Shown piece by piece: positions 33,504 through 41,946 of a DNA stretch of 64,000 nucleotides; position 1 is the stretch's first letter, and each line of letters starts with the position of its first letter. A program made the position numbers and the translations under genes. The DNA is from an uncultured Anaerovibrio sp. (GTDB lineage Bacteria > Bacillota > Negativicutes > Selenomonadales > Selenomonadaceae): the NCBI GenBank assembly GCA_934203205.1, contig CAKPYV010000007.1:1-64000 (forward strand), given 5' to 3'. Under the pieces are notes generated by a model. It was not told where the DNA came from. It was given only the letters and a program-made list of their open reading frames with translations, and made no database searches.

Positions 33504-34457
33504 ATGTTCAGATATAGGAGTCTTATTAATTTATTAATAACAATAATATGTATTTGTATATCTGTGCCAGCCTATGCAGCTGCTCGTGCTCAAATTACAG
33601 AAGGTTGGTACAAAATAGTCCCAGCTCATGCACAGAGTAAGGCTTTGGATGTGGGTGGTGCAAAAACAAATCCTGGAGCTAATATTCAATTATGGGGTTA
33701 CGTAGGTGCGCCACAACAAAAATTTTATGTTAGGCATAGAGGCAACAATTGGTATTCCATAAAGGCTGGCAATTGTGATTTGTATGTGGATGCACAAGGT
33801 GGCGTGCCACACAATGGTGAAAATGTACATTTATGGAATTGGAATGGCACAGATGCACAGTTGTGGGGATTCATAGATACAACTGATGGTTTTAATATTT
33901 ATACTAAAATGCAATACAATTTGGTATTTGATTGCGAGGCTGGCAGAGGTGATGATGGTACAAATGTACAACTCTGGGAACGTGGCAATGTAGCTTGGCA
34001 TAGATGGATTTTGATTCCTGTAGAAGCACCAGGAAATAATACCTCAGCAAGCAACAATAGTGGAAAAATAAATAATGCCTTATCTTGGGTGCAAAACCAT
34101 GTTAATCAGACAGTTGGAACAGGTCAGTGTGTAGCATTGATAAAAGCATATTCTGCACAGTTAGGTTTGAATAATCCTATAACAAATGGAAATGCTTGTG
34201 ATTATGCTACCAAGCCATTGCAGCCAGGTTGGACTAGAGTACAAGGTGGGGTTCCACAGCCAGGGGATATACTGGTATATACCGGTGGAAAATATGGTCA
34301 TGTAGCTATATGCGCAGGGAATAATATAAGTTTTCATCAAAATATGAGAGGAAAATTTGTAGAGAAAAAGATTAATTGGTCCTATAACCACAGATGGTAC
34401 TCTAAGGCGGAAAAGGGCTATAAATCATATTGGGGATATATAAGACCTAGTGTGTAA
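33504..34457 (+). CDS. Secreted ricin-type lectin plus CHAP-domain protein (operon gene 2)
   Basis: 317 residues. Signal peptide to about residue 26 (VPAYAAA). Residues 30-172 form a ricin B-type trefoil with QxW-like repeats (IQLWGY, HLWNWNGTDAQLWGF, VQLWERGNVAWHRW). After a Ser/Asn linker, residues 190-317 form a CHAP domain with candidate catalytic Cys209 (GTGQCVALIKAY) and His266 (YGHVAICAG). CHAP enzymes cleave peptidoglycan peptides or act as amidases; the lectin part would bind sugars. It could be a cell-wall hydrolase for the operon's assembly or a secreted effector. No immunity gene is recognised. It is the only evident enzyme of the operon. Confidence 0.8.
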   Translation: MFRYRSLINLLITIICICISVPAYAAARAQITEGWYKIVPAHAQSKALDVGGAKTNPGANIQLWGYVGAPQQKFYVRHRGNNWYSIKAGNCDLYVDAQGGVPHNGENVHLWNWNGTDAQLWGFIDTTDGFNIYTKMQYNLVFDCEAGRGDDGTNVQLWERGNVAWHRWILIPVEAPGNNTSASNNSGKINNALSWVQNHVNQTVGTGQCVALIKAYSAQLGLNNPITNGNACDYATKPLQPGWTRVQGGVPQPGDILVYTGGKYGHVAICAGNNISFHQNMRGKFVEKKINWSYNHRWYSKAEKGYKSYWGYIRPSV

Positions 34458-34477
34458 AGTGTAATTGTAGTGAATGT

Positions 34478-34522
34478 GCATAACGCATTGCTGGGATATC
34501 CTGTTTCAGCAATGCGTTATGC
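34478..34522 (+). repeat. Perfect 16-bp inverted repeat inside the operon
   Basis: GCATAACGCATTGCTG (34478-34493) and CAGCAATGCGTTATGC (34507-34522) are exact complements around a 13-base loop that itself contains GGATATCC. No T-run follows, and the right arm abuts the GGAG ribosome-binding site of the next gene. It could be a partial terminator, an mRNA stabiliser for the upstream genes, or a translational control element. Confidence 0.75.
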
Positions 34523-34533
34523 GGAGTTAAAAA

Positions 34534-35688
34534 ATGAAAATTTTTTTATGGATATTTTTAATGGTATTCATTTTTCCAAATATAGTGAATGCCCAAGTGG
34601 TTACAGTAAGTGGTCATGGTATAGATAAGGATTCAGCCTTCAAGGATGCGGTGCGTACTGCTGTTGAACAGGTGGTGGGCGTATATATTAATAGTAATAC
34701 CATTGTGTCAAATGCACAGATTGAACTTGATAAAATATATACGGCTTCTGAGGGGTATGTAAATAGTTTTTCCATTATTAATGAGGGCTACAGAAATAAT
34801 GAATATCAGATGTTGATAAAGGTAGATGTTGATACGAAGCCTGATTCGGAGCTTATGAACAGGCTTAATATGATTTTTTTACTAAACAATCCTAAGATTG
34901 TTGTTCAGGTAACAGGCACAAAATATGCTGGTATTTGCGAGGCGGCAGTTACAAGCAAGTTGAAGAACATGGGATTGCAGGTGTTGGCAGAACATAATAC
35001 ATTATCTCTTGAAGAGCCTGTATTGGATGTTGTTGACATACCTGTTGTTTTTACTGAATCTATCAATGATGAATTAGAAGGTGCAGATGGAGAAGACAAA
35101 GAAGGTTCGGCAGAAGATTCATCAATGGAAAATTCTGATAGTGAAGATGTACCAGAGGATTCATCTATGGAAAATCCTGATAGCGAAGGAGTACCAGAAG
35201 ATTTTTCCAATAATGAAGATGAGCCGGAAGGTGATTCTGAGGTTAAGCCATCGGAGGCTGAACAAAATCCTACAGAAAGTAGTATTACTGCACAAAATAT
35301 TTTAAATCCGTCAGTAAAAAGAGGCAGTTTGCCTTCTTTGTCTAGTTTAGAGGGGGCTTCTCTTGAAAATGGTGATTATACAGTTAGATGTATTTTGACA
35401 GAAACTACTATGAACGTTACTTTGCCTGTATTTGATGTAGCTGGAAAAAGACCAACTAATAGTGTTCAAGATACTGGTCTGTTAAAGGCTGTAGTTAATG
35501 CTAATGTAGATGTGGTAAAAAATGAAGATAATAGTGTAATACAGCAATTTTATCTTACGGAAAATAAAATTTACAATAATGCAGATATGGCAATTCAAAT
35601 GGCTATGGAAGGAATAAGTTATCAGATTGCTAGCAATGTAGCGAAAATCTTTTCTAATTATGCATCACAGATTAAGGTGATGAGTTGA
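34534..35688 (+). CDS. Secreted LPP20/FlgT-N-like protein with acidic repeats (operon gene 3)
   Basis: 384 residues. Signal peptide to about residue 20 (NIVNA-Q). The N-terminal part VVTVSGHGIDKDSAFKDAVRTAVEQVVGVYI followed by a conserved TASEGYVNSF-type segment resembles the LPP20/FlgT N-terminal domain (a flagellar/outer-membrane associated fold). Residues about 185-250 are a Glu/Asp/Ser-rich stretch with a near-exact tandem repeat of the type EDSSMEN(S/P)DSE(D/G)VP. The C-terminal 100 residues form a second globular domain. AGTTAAAAAATG initiates with GGAG from the hairpin arm just before it. Function unknown. Confidence 0.65.
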   Translation: MKIFLWIFLMVFIFPNIVNAQVVTVSGHGIDKDSAFKDAVRTAVEQVVGVYINSNTIVSNAQIELDKIYTASEGYVNSFSIINEGYRNNEYQMLIKVDVDTKPDSELMNRLNMIFLLNNPKIVVQVTGTKYAGICEAAVTSKLKNMGLQVLAEHNTLSLEEPVLDVVDIPVVFTESINDELEGADGEDKEGSAEDSSMENSDSEDVPEDSSMENPDSEGVPEDFSNNEDEPEGDSEVKPSEAEQNPTESSITAQNILNPSVKRGSLPSLSSLEGASLENGDYTVRCILTETTMNVTLPVFDVAGKRPTNSVQDTGLLKAVVNANVDVVKNEDNSVIQQFYLTENKIYNNADMAIQMAMEGISYQIASNVAKIFSNYASQIKVMS

Positions 35689-35718
35689 CAAAACATATTT
35701 TTTGATGGAGGCGATTGT

Positions 35719-36567
35719 ATGCAAAAAAATATATTATCCATATGTATGATTTTATCCATATTTTTTCTATCTAGTCTTGCTCACGCAGAGCAGCCGAAGG
35801 CTGATGAATATCGTCAGTTATTTGCATCTGGACATTATTATTTGGAGTATAAAATAGGTTTCAAGGACAGGAATAAAAACGAGTATAGGGAATATGATCA
35901 TCAACTGTTGGATGTTTATGACAGAAAACTGACACTGGGGGTTCAAGATGGCAAGCGTATGCAGTTTGCGGCGTACAAAAAAGGACTGTTAGAAACGGTA
36001 ATGGAACCAGAGGCGTATTATGCTGATGGCAAATATTATCAATTTCCCTGGTTTGAAAAGAACAAGGCATTGATGGCAACAGAAGCAGAAATTAATGATG
36101 TTTCTATCAATCCGATGGAGCGGTGGGATAGCAAGAAAAATAGGTTGATTGTGCCACAGCCGTTGCAGGTATTGGCAGAGGGAGATAAATTTGGTAGAGA
36201 AGATGAGCATATAAAGGCAGCAAAATTGATAGAAAGTTTTGCAGGTGATGCCAAAAATTCAGCCTATGATAAATACAGTGCCGAGGTATGCAACTCTGAT
36301 GGTGATGTGCTGTATGAATATATTACTTATCTCTACTATAAAAAGGGAGAGTTATTTGCTAGCAAATTCTATTGGAAATATCCAGATAGGGAGGAAGTGC
36401 TTTTACAAGATATGGAAATCATTAGGTTGACCAGTGAAATTCCAGAAAAGCGTATCAACCTGAAAAAGGGATGCGAAGTTTTTAAGGCTGGCACAGGCGA
36501 TATTGACGATATGCTCGACCACCAAGTGTTGCTATACAAGGTAGGAAAGGAGAATAAGGATGCATAA
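35719..36567 (+). CDS. Secreted protein of unknown function (operon gene 4)
   Basis: 282 residues. Clear signal peptide (hydrophobic core then LAHA-EQ, about residue 23). The mature N-terminus ADEYRQLFASGHYYLEYKIGF is related to that of the next gene product (LDSYRDMLMAGKYTIECEDI); both then alternate short beta-like strands with charged loops, suggesting a shared fold. I recognise no catalytic motif or transmembrane helix. ATGGAGGCG precedes the ATG. Its last eight bases overlap the next gene's start (ATGCATAA), so the two are translationally coupled. Confidence 0.7.
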   Translation: MQKNILSICMILSIFFLSSLAHAEQPKADEYRQLFASGHYYLEYKIGFKDRNKNEYREYDHQLLDVYDRKLTLGVQDGKRMQFAAYKKGLLETVMEPEAYYADGKYYQFPWFEKNKALMATEAEINDVSINPMERWDSKKNRLIVPQPLQVLAEGDKFGREDEHIKAAKLIESFAGDAKNSAYDKYSAEVCNSDGDVLYEYITYLYYKKGELFASKFYWKYPDREEVLLQDMEIIRLTSEIPEKRINLKKGCEVFKAGTGDIDDMLDHQVLLYKVGKENKDA

Positions 36568-37426
36568 AAACTTGAAAAAATATATTTGTTCAATATTGGC
36601 GTTTGCCAGCCTAATATTCTCCTTTGATACTGCCTGGGCAGCAGACAAGTTGGATAGCTATCGGGATATGCTGATGGCTGGCAAGTATACCATTGAGTGT
36701 GAGGATATTACCCCTGAACCGCAAATGGAGAATAAGGACAAATTTGCGATTGAGTTTGAATGGCGGGGACAGATAAATCTGCCGAGTGATAATTCCAAGG
36801 CTGTTAAGCACTGTTTAGCAGTGGCTTTACCTGATAGAAATTATATGGAGATTGAAGTTGTTCGACCAATAGAGAATTCTGCACAAAGAAACGATAAATG
36901 GATTGATTGTCAGCTAATAAAAAATGATGAGGTTTTTACCTATTCACGACGTGAGAATCTACAAAATGGAAAGGTGGATTATTGGATAAAAACTAATATT
37001 AATTCGTATCAAAGGCAAAACGAAGTGATTGCACTTAATGCTTCTCCAAATTTGCTTTTGTCTTATGCAAGAGAAAAGGGGACTAAGGAAGTGACACGAT
37101 TGGTTAATGCCATGCTGCCCGCCAATGTTTTTCCAGCAGGCAGAGAATATTATCAAAAGGTTGCTGAGGGAGAGTTGGCAGAAGGCATTAGCTATGTGGA
37201 TTACCGCTGTAGTACGGCAGAAAGCATCAATTTAGTTAGATACTATTTAGACAATGGCAAAATGACTAAGATTGCTTCAGCAATATATGTTTTGAATAGT
37301 GCTGGCGAGATAGTAGATGGGCACCGTTCCTTGGTCAAGGTGGTTAGGTTTGATTCTGATGTTGATGAAGCCATACTGAATTTGCCTGCTAAAATCAAAG
37401 ACAAAACGAAAAGAGAAAAGAAATAG
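36560..37426 (+). CDS. Secreted protein of unknown function, paralogue of gene 4 (operon gene 5)
   Basis: 288 residues. Signal peptide ending AWA-ADK (about residue 28). It shares with the preceding protein the DxYRxxxxxGxYxxEx opening and a similar length, but otherwise the identity looks low. No known domain recognised. The C-terminus is strongly basic (KIKDKTKREKK). AAGGAGAATAAGG stands before the ATG inside the preceding gene. Coupled expression suggests the pair acts together, perhaps as a heteromer; this is inference. Confidence 0.7.
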   Translation: MHKNLKKYICSILAFASLIFSFDTAWAADKLDSYRDMLMAGKYTIECEDITPEPQMENKDKFAIEFEWRGQINLPSDNSKAVKHCLAVALPDRNYMEIEVVRPIENSAQRNDKWIDCQLIKNDEVFTYSRRENLQNGKVDYWIKTNINSYQRQNEVIALNASPNLLLSYAREKGTKEVTRLVNAMLPANVFPAGREYYQKVAEGELAEGISYVDYRCSTAESINLVRYYLDNGKMTKIASAIYVLNSAGEIVDGHRSLVKVVRFDSDVDEAILNLPAKIKDKTKREKK

Positions 37427-37435
37427 GTGATGAAT

Positions 37436-38212
37436 ATGATGTTGAAAAAATATATTGCTTCGTTTTTATCTGCTGTAATGCTTTGGGGTGCTGTACCAGT
37501 ATTTGCAGCAGAAGTAGAAAAAACCAGCTGCGTTATGTTGAAATTTGATGATGCGACCAGATTTGCCAAGGTTGATACAGCAGGTACGCTTTCGGAACTT
37601 ATCATGGAAAAACTTGTCAATAGTAACAAGTTTAACTTCAAAGAAACCAAGCCTATGGAAACAGATATGGCTCAGGCTTTATATGAGAACAGATTGGCTG
37701 AATTTAGGGAAAATAAAACATCTGTAGATAGTGGCGATTATAATGGAATTTTTGAAAGTGAGGAATTCGGCGAAAACAGGGTACAGACGATAGATTCTGC
37801 TATGGTTGGTAAAATTGTTAATCCCAAGGTTACTACGGCAATGGGAGAAGCAACTGGCGCAGAATACCTTTTACAGGGTACAATTACCAATATAGGTACA
37901 GGTGAGTATCTAAATGGGAATTTGGTGTATTTGGCATTTATTCCCAATGTATATAATATTTTTGTTGGCAAAAACAAAGGCTTGGCTGTCATTGCTGATG
38001 TACGCATGATCAAGGCGGAAACAGGCGAAATTATTTGGCAGGATACTGTCGTAGGCAGGGCAGATCAGTATCAATACGATGTAGGATTGTTCAAGATTGG
38101 TAGCTTGAAATTGAATAACGAAACATATTTCAAGGCTGTAAATTCCGCAGCGGAGAAGGTTGCTTCTGCTGTTATAGAGGCTGCTGACAAGGGCGTGCTT
38201 TTTGCTAAATAA
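37436..38212 (+). CDS. Secreted CsgG-fold-like protein (operon gene 6)
   Basis: About 258 residues. Signal peptide ending PVFA-AE. The mature part starts with CVMLKFDDATRFAKVDTAGTLSELIMEKLVNSNKFNFKET and later has ATGAEYLLQGTITNIGTG, the (nucleotide-free) Rossmann-like pattern of CsgG/LpoB-type periplasmic proteins also seen in operon genes 1 and 7. Starts at GTG 37427, ATG 37430, 37436 and 37439 are possible; AGGTGATG favours 37436 or 37439. No lipobox. Its stop lies 22 bases before the next ATG. Function is not known. Confidence 0.65.
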   Translation: MMLKKYIASFLSAVMLWGAVPVFAAEVEKTSCVMLKFDDATRFAKVDTAGTLSELIMEKLVNSNKFNFKETKPMETDMAQALYENRLAEFRENKTSVDSGDYNGIFESEEFGENRVQTIDSAMVGKIVNPKVTTAMGEATGAEYLLQGTITNIGTGEYLNGNLVYLAFIPNVYNIFVGKNKGLAVIADVRMIKAETGEIIWQDTVVGRADQYQYDVGLFKIGSLKLNNETYFKAVNSAAEKVASAVIEAADKGVLFAK

Positions 38213-38234
38213 TTTTACTGGCGGAGGTAGATTG

Positions 38235-38879
38235 ATGGAAAGGATTTTTCTGTTGATTATGGTGCTGGTTATGTGCCTGACTTCCACATCTGAGGCATTC
38301 AGCAACAAAGACAATTTGGCTGTAATGGATTTTGGTAGTCGACCATATGCAACATCGGCAGAAGTTAGGACACAAGATTTGGGCGGGACTGCCAGTGATT
38401 ATTTTATTCATGCTTTACTGAAAAATAGTTTTGCTGTCGTAGATAAAGATACAGCAATGTATAGGTTGCAAATGTCAGGTATATCTCCTAATGGAATCGT
38501 TGAACCAGATTCAGCAAAGAAAATTGGTGAAATTTTGGGTGTGCGCTATATTCTCTATGGTAATGTAAGCAATGTGAGTCTTAGTGATATTACCGTTGAG
38601 GTAGAGGATGATAGCTATGAAGGCAGTGTGACACTCTGCACAGTCAAGGCACATGTGATAGCCAGGATTATGGATGTTCAGAGTGGCAATGTCGTGATGA
38701 TGTTCAAAGGTGATGGAGCCTCTAAGAGCACATATGTTGAGGCTGGTAAGCATGGTAATGTCATAGCCGTAGGTTCTGGCAGGGTTACGTTGGACAGTGT
38801 AAATAATGCCATTCAAAAAGCTGCATTGGAAATTGTAGGGAAAATGTCAGCAAAGTGCACAGAGACTAAAGGAGAATGA
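38235..38879 (+). CDS. Secreted CsgG-fold-like protein (operon gene 7)
   Basis: 214 residues from the ATG at 38235, chosen because GGCGGAGGTAG stands six bases before it. Short signal peptide (LLIMVLVMCLTSTSEA-FS). The mature start NLAVMDFGSRPYATSAEVRTQDLGGTASDYFIHALLKNSFAVVDKD and GEILGVRYILYGNVSNVSL closely follow the CsgG/FlgO-like pattern. Ring-forming CsgG relatives export or anchor surface fibres; whether that applies here is unknown. Shares its fold pattern with genes 1 and 6. Confidence 0.7.
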   Translation: MERIFLLIMVLVMCLTSTSEAFSNKDNLAVMDFGSRPYATSAEVRTQDLGGTASDYFIHALLKNSFAVVDKDTAMYRLQMSGISPNGIVEPDSAKKIGEILGVRYILYGNVSNVSLSDITVEVEDDSYEGSVTLCTVKAHVIARIMDVQSGNVVMMFKGDGASKSTYVEAGKHGNVIAVGSGRVTLDSVNNAIQKAALEIVGKMSAKCTETKGE

Positions 38880-38931
38880 TGATTATGAAGTGAAACAACA
38901 AATAAAATGTTGTAAGCGAGGAGGAAATATT

Positions 38932-39825
38932 ATGTTTAGTGTAAAGAAATTTGTTAGTGTGGCGACAGCTGTATGTGTAATGGCTGTATCCAGCGTGACT
39001 CTGGCGGCTACCGATATCAGCAGCGGCAAGATTGTGGTTGAGGGTATTGGCGGAGCTGGTCAGACCATGTCCAATGGTTATCGTGCAGCGACTGTTGACG
39101 CTTATAGGCTTATTGCCGAAGAGGTAAATGGTGTACAGATTGATGCTGATACAACGGTAGAGAATTCTATTTCTACCAGCGATATAATAAAAACCAAGGT
39201 TAAAGGAGTCGTTAAGGGAGCAAAAGTTGTTTCACGCAGTGTTGATGGAAATGGTTATTATCATGTAGTGATGGAACTGCCAGTTTATGGTGGCTCCAAC
39301 TCTTTAGCTGCTGCTGTACTGCCTCAGGTGCCTCAGCAGGGCTTTTTGCCGCCATCTGATATTATACCTGTAGATAAGATTGCTGGTGTGGCCTTAAAGC
39401 CTGAGAGTACAGAAGCAAATGCAGCTGCCCCAACAGTTCCGGCTACTCAGGTGCCTGCTGTTAATCAGGCCACTGTAGGCAATTTATATGGTGCTACTGG
39501 CCAGTATACTGGTTTGATTGTTGATTGCAGCGGTATGGGCTTGCAGACTGCCATGGCTCCGGCTATTGTTACCGAAGGAAGAAAAATTGTTTACGGTTTG
39601 GAAAAATTTAGTCGTGAACAAGTACTCAATCGAGGTTATGTAGGCTACTCTAAGAGTGCGACTGAAGGAGTGGGGCGTGCAGGCAGCAATCCTATGGTGA
39701 TCAAGGCTGAAGGTATTGAGAGGTTTTGCAATCCTGTTATATCCAAGGAAGATGCTGCAAAGATATTGGCAGAGAACCAGATGAATGGTTTTCTTTCTGC
39801 TGGTAATGTAGTATTTGTCAAATAA
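38932..39825 (+). CDS. Secreted LPP20/FlgT-N-like protein (operon gene 8)
   Basis: 297 residues from the ATG at 38932, placed behind GAGGAGG. Signal peptide ending VTLA-ATD. The first domain VVEGIGGAGQTMSNGYRAATVDAYRLIAEEVNGVQID...VVKGAKVVSRSV is a good LPP20-like pattern and parallels gene 3. A Pro/Ala-rich linker (about 165-195) leads to a C-terminal domain (TGLIVDCSGMGLQTAMAPAIVTEGRKIVYG) of the kind found in LPP20-associated secreted proteins. No enzymatic motif. Better codon bias and higher G+C than its neighbours suggest a strongly expressed product. Confidence 0.68.
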   Translation: MFSVKKFVSVATAVCVMAVSSVTLAATDISSGKIVVEGIGGAGQTMSNGYRAATVDAYRLIAEEVNGVQIDADTTVENSISTSDIIKTKVKGVVKGAKVVSRSVDGNGYYHVVMELPVYGGSNSLAAAVLPQVPQQGFLPPSDIIPVDKIAGVALKPESTEANAAAPTVPATQVPAVNQATVGNLYGATGQYTGLIVDCSGMGLQTAMAPAIVTEGRKIVYGLEKFSREQVLNRGYVGYSKSATEGVGRAGSNPMVIKAEGIERFCNPVISKEDAAKILAENQMNGFLSAGNVVFVK

Positions 39826-39841
39826 ATAGGTGTGATGTAAT

Positions 39842-40276
39842 ATGCCAAAAAAAATAGTATATGCTGTTACTATTGCTATGATAGGAAGCTTATTCATGGC
39901 ACTTCCCTGTCAGGCGGCTGATAATGATAATACGCCTATAGAGGTTGCTGCGAAAGCTCCTACTCCTCCATTGCAGGTTATGCTTAGTGCAGTCGCTGAT
40001 AATGAGGAAGAGGCTTTACTAATTGCTAAGAAGAAAGCTATTTGTAAAGCTGTACAGTATTTGCAAGAAGAGGATTTGATTCATGGTTATTCAGCAAAAG
40101 TGTTTACCTTGGCTGATGAATATGACAAATTTATTATAGCTTATAATGTTCGTTTGGAAAAAAGTGAATCAGAGGCTGTTGCAATAGCTGTTCGTGTAGA
40201 TTTGAATAAGGAATTATTGCAGGAACATATGGCAGTTTATCAGATCATTAATACTAACCATAAAGATAATTCTTAA
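39842..40276 (+). CDS. Small secreted LPP20-related protein (operon gene 9)
   Basis: 144 residues. Signal peptide ending PCQA-AD. The mature part EEEALLIAKKKAICKAVQYLQEED...FIIAYNVRLEKSESEAVAIAVRVDLNKELLQ fits the helix-strand order of the LPP20/FlgT N-terminal domain, without the C-terminal domain of genes 3 and 8. It ends the operon, 16 bases after gene 8, and is followed by two hairpins shared with the convergent regulator gene. Confidence 0.6.
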   Translation: MPKKIVYAVTIAMIGSLFMALPCQAADNDNTPIEVAAKAPTPPLQVMLSAVADNEEEALLIAKKKAICKAVQYLQEEDLIHGYSAKVFTLADEYDKFIIAYNVRLEKSESEAVAIAVRVDLNKELLQEHMAVYQIINTNHKDNS

Positions 40277-40296
40277 CATCAAGTACAGATTATACA

Positions 40297-40393
40297 CCCC
40301 TCGTCTATAGAGATGAGGGGCATCCTATAGCAAATTTATGAAATACAAAGGCTCTTGGTTATGGACTTTATTATCCACTTCCAAGAGCCTTTG
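40297..40393. terminator. Two hairpins between convergent genes
   Basis: CCCCTC / GAGGGG (40297-40320) is a plain hairpin. CAAAGGCTCTTGG (40346-40358) and CCAAGAGCCTTTG (40381-40393) form a perfect 13-bp stem that can terminate both the operon and the facing regulator gene. T-tracts are short on both sides. Confidence 0.6.
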
Positions 40394-40405
40394 TTGTGTT
40401 GTCAT

Positions 40406-41860
40406 TTAGAGGTATTTTGCTTCGATATTTTTTAATATGGTGATGGTTTCCTCTTTGGAGTAGACCAATCTACTGGTCTGTATATAAACCAAAAATTCAT
40501 AGAAAGCATGCATCAGGCTAGGTTCATTGATAATTAGAGAAAATGCATTGTCTGCATCATGATTTAGATAGATTATTATTTGGTTAGGAGAAAGGGCATC
40601 TACGCTTAGTGACATAGGCATATCAAATCTAGTGGTGTCAATAATACGAGGAATTAGACTGCCTGCCTCTATGGCTTGCATCATATTGTGTAATACCTCT
40701 TTGCGGCTGTTCATATCCAGCGGCTGGTAAAATTGGCTTGGTACTTCGGTTATGCGGCCGGTTTCCATAAAAAGCTCCAATCCTTCCTGAGTAAAGGCTG
40801 TATGGATTTTAGCATCAGGATGATGAATATTAGCAATATGGGCTGCCATATGCTGAATCATTTCAGGTGTACAGATTTCGGTATTAACATATTTGACTAT
40901 AATATCTAGGTTGATGAATGGCATCAAACAAGGCTGGTATAGCAAGGTATATGCCTCAGGTGGTTCCTTGGCTTCTGTTACAAGTAAGCAATTCATATAC
41001 GTTTCAAATGATGATTTGATGGAATAGCATATAGGATTAGTACAGGATAGTTTTTTGTTGAAATGCTGCCGCATAAAACGTATAACATTTTTGTCGTTAT
41101 ATAGCATGGCCTGATTGGTATCATCTGAAAAGCAAAGGGCATAATTACTTGTCAATAGCATATATGGCAGCAAAGACCATTCATTAAAAAGAGTATTTAC
41201 ATGGTCATAGTAGCATAGTGCCTCAAAGGAAGGATTTGCCAATAGGGTGGGTACCAGTTTTTCCAAGCAATACAGATTATAACAGTCATTGTTTTCATTG
41301 GATCGGTCGAAACAAATTATGTTTTGGATTTTTGCTGTGGGAGCAATAGTGGTCATAGCTGCTAAGGTATCATATAGATATGTATAATCAGGCTGGCTTA
41401 TTAGGCAAACATGGCCATCAGGCTTTTGCAATTCCTGATCTAGTAACAGTCGTATGATTTGGTTTATTTGCGAACGCTGTGAGATTAATTTAGGTGAGGA
41501 TTCAATTTGAATATCAAAATCGTTTAGAGAACAAAAGTTTCGGGGGGGGGTAACTCCCAAATTAGACAAAGATGGTCGAGCACAATTGATAAGCAGCTGT
41601 TTTACTAGCTGCAACTGACGATAGGCGGATTCACCACGTTTACTCATTTCATATGCCTCTAGTAAATCATTCGTGTCTGAAGGTGATAATAAAAGTGATT
41701 TGGCAATAAGGGCAACAGTTTCTTTTTTTGAGGGAATTCTAGTACCTGTAGTCATGCGATGAATTAAGGTTCTATTTACTCCAGAAGATTGTGCAACCAT
41801 GTATATGGTTTGACCGCTTTTTTCAATGTAAGATTTTAATTTTTCTGCAAAAATAGCCAT
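40406..41860 (-). CDS. XRE-type HTH regulator with large C-terminal domain, possibly phase-variable
   Basis: 484 residues, cytoplasmic. Residues 1-60 form a helix-turn-helix (MAIFAEKLKSYIEKSGQ, VAQSSGVNRTLIHRMTTGTRIPSKKETVALIAKSL). The remaining 400 residues have no domain I recognise; they may sense a ligand. The coding strand has a run of nine C residues (codons about 104-106, ACC-CCC-CCC-CGA); one-base slippage would truncate the protein shortly after the HTH. As sequenced the frame is open. It converges on the secreted-protein operon and has upstream the same direct repeat as that operon. GGAGTGAG precedes the ATG. Confidence 0.75.
   Translation of the reverse strand: MAIFAEKLKSYIEKSGQTIYMVAQSSGVNRTLIHRMTTGTRIPSKKETVALIAKSLLLSPSDTNDLLEAYEMSKRGESAYRQLQLVKQLLINCARPSLSNLGVTPPRNFCSLNDFDIQIESSPKLISQRSQINQIIRLLLDQELQKPDGHVCLISQPDYTYLYDTLAAMTTIAPTAKIQNIICFDRSNENNDCYNLYCLEKLVPTLLANPSFEALCYYDHVNTLFNEWSLLPYMLLTSNYALCFSDDTNQAMLYNDKNVIRFMRQHFNKKLSCTNPICYSIKSSFETYMNCLLVTEAKEPPEAYTLLYQPCLMPFINLDIIVKYVNTEICTPEMIQHMAAHIANIHHPDAKIHTAFTQEGLELFMETGRITEVPSQFYQPLDMNSRKEVLHNMMQAIEAGSLIPRIIDTTRFDMPMSLSVDALSPNQIIIYLNHDADNAFSLIINEPSLMHAFYEFLVYIQTSRLVYSKEETITILKNIEAKYL
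41542..41550 (-). repeat. Poly-C tract (nine C on the coding strand) in the regulator gene
   Basis: Nine consecutive G on the plus strand, C9 in the coding sense, inside the reading frame. I noticed no other G/C homopolymer this long in the window. Such tracts mutate by slipped-strand mispairing and are classic contingency loci. Confidence 0.85.
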
Positions 41861-41946
41861 TTAGACTCACTCCAAAATGTAAAATAAAGTATATATTCAT
41901 TGTATAAGTAGGTTAACAAAATATCAAATTTCTGCTGGTAAAAAGT

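Noticed and set aside
32582..40276. Operon interpreted as prophage or flagellar cluster
   Set aside because: There are no phage structural, integrase or flagellar genes, and every product has a signal peptide.
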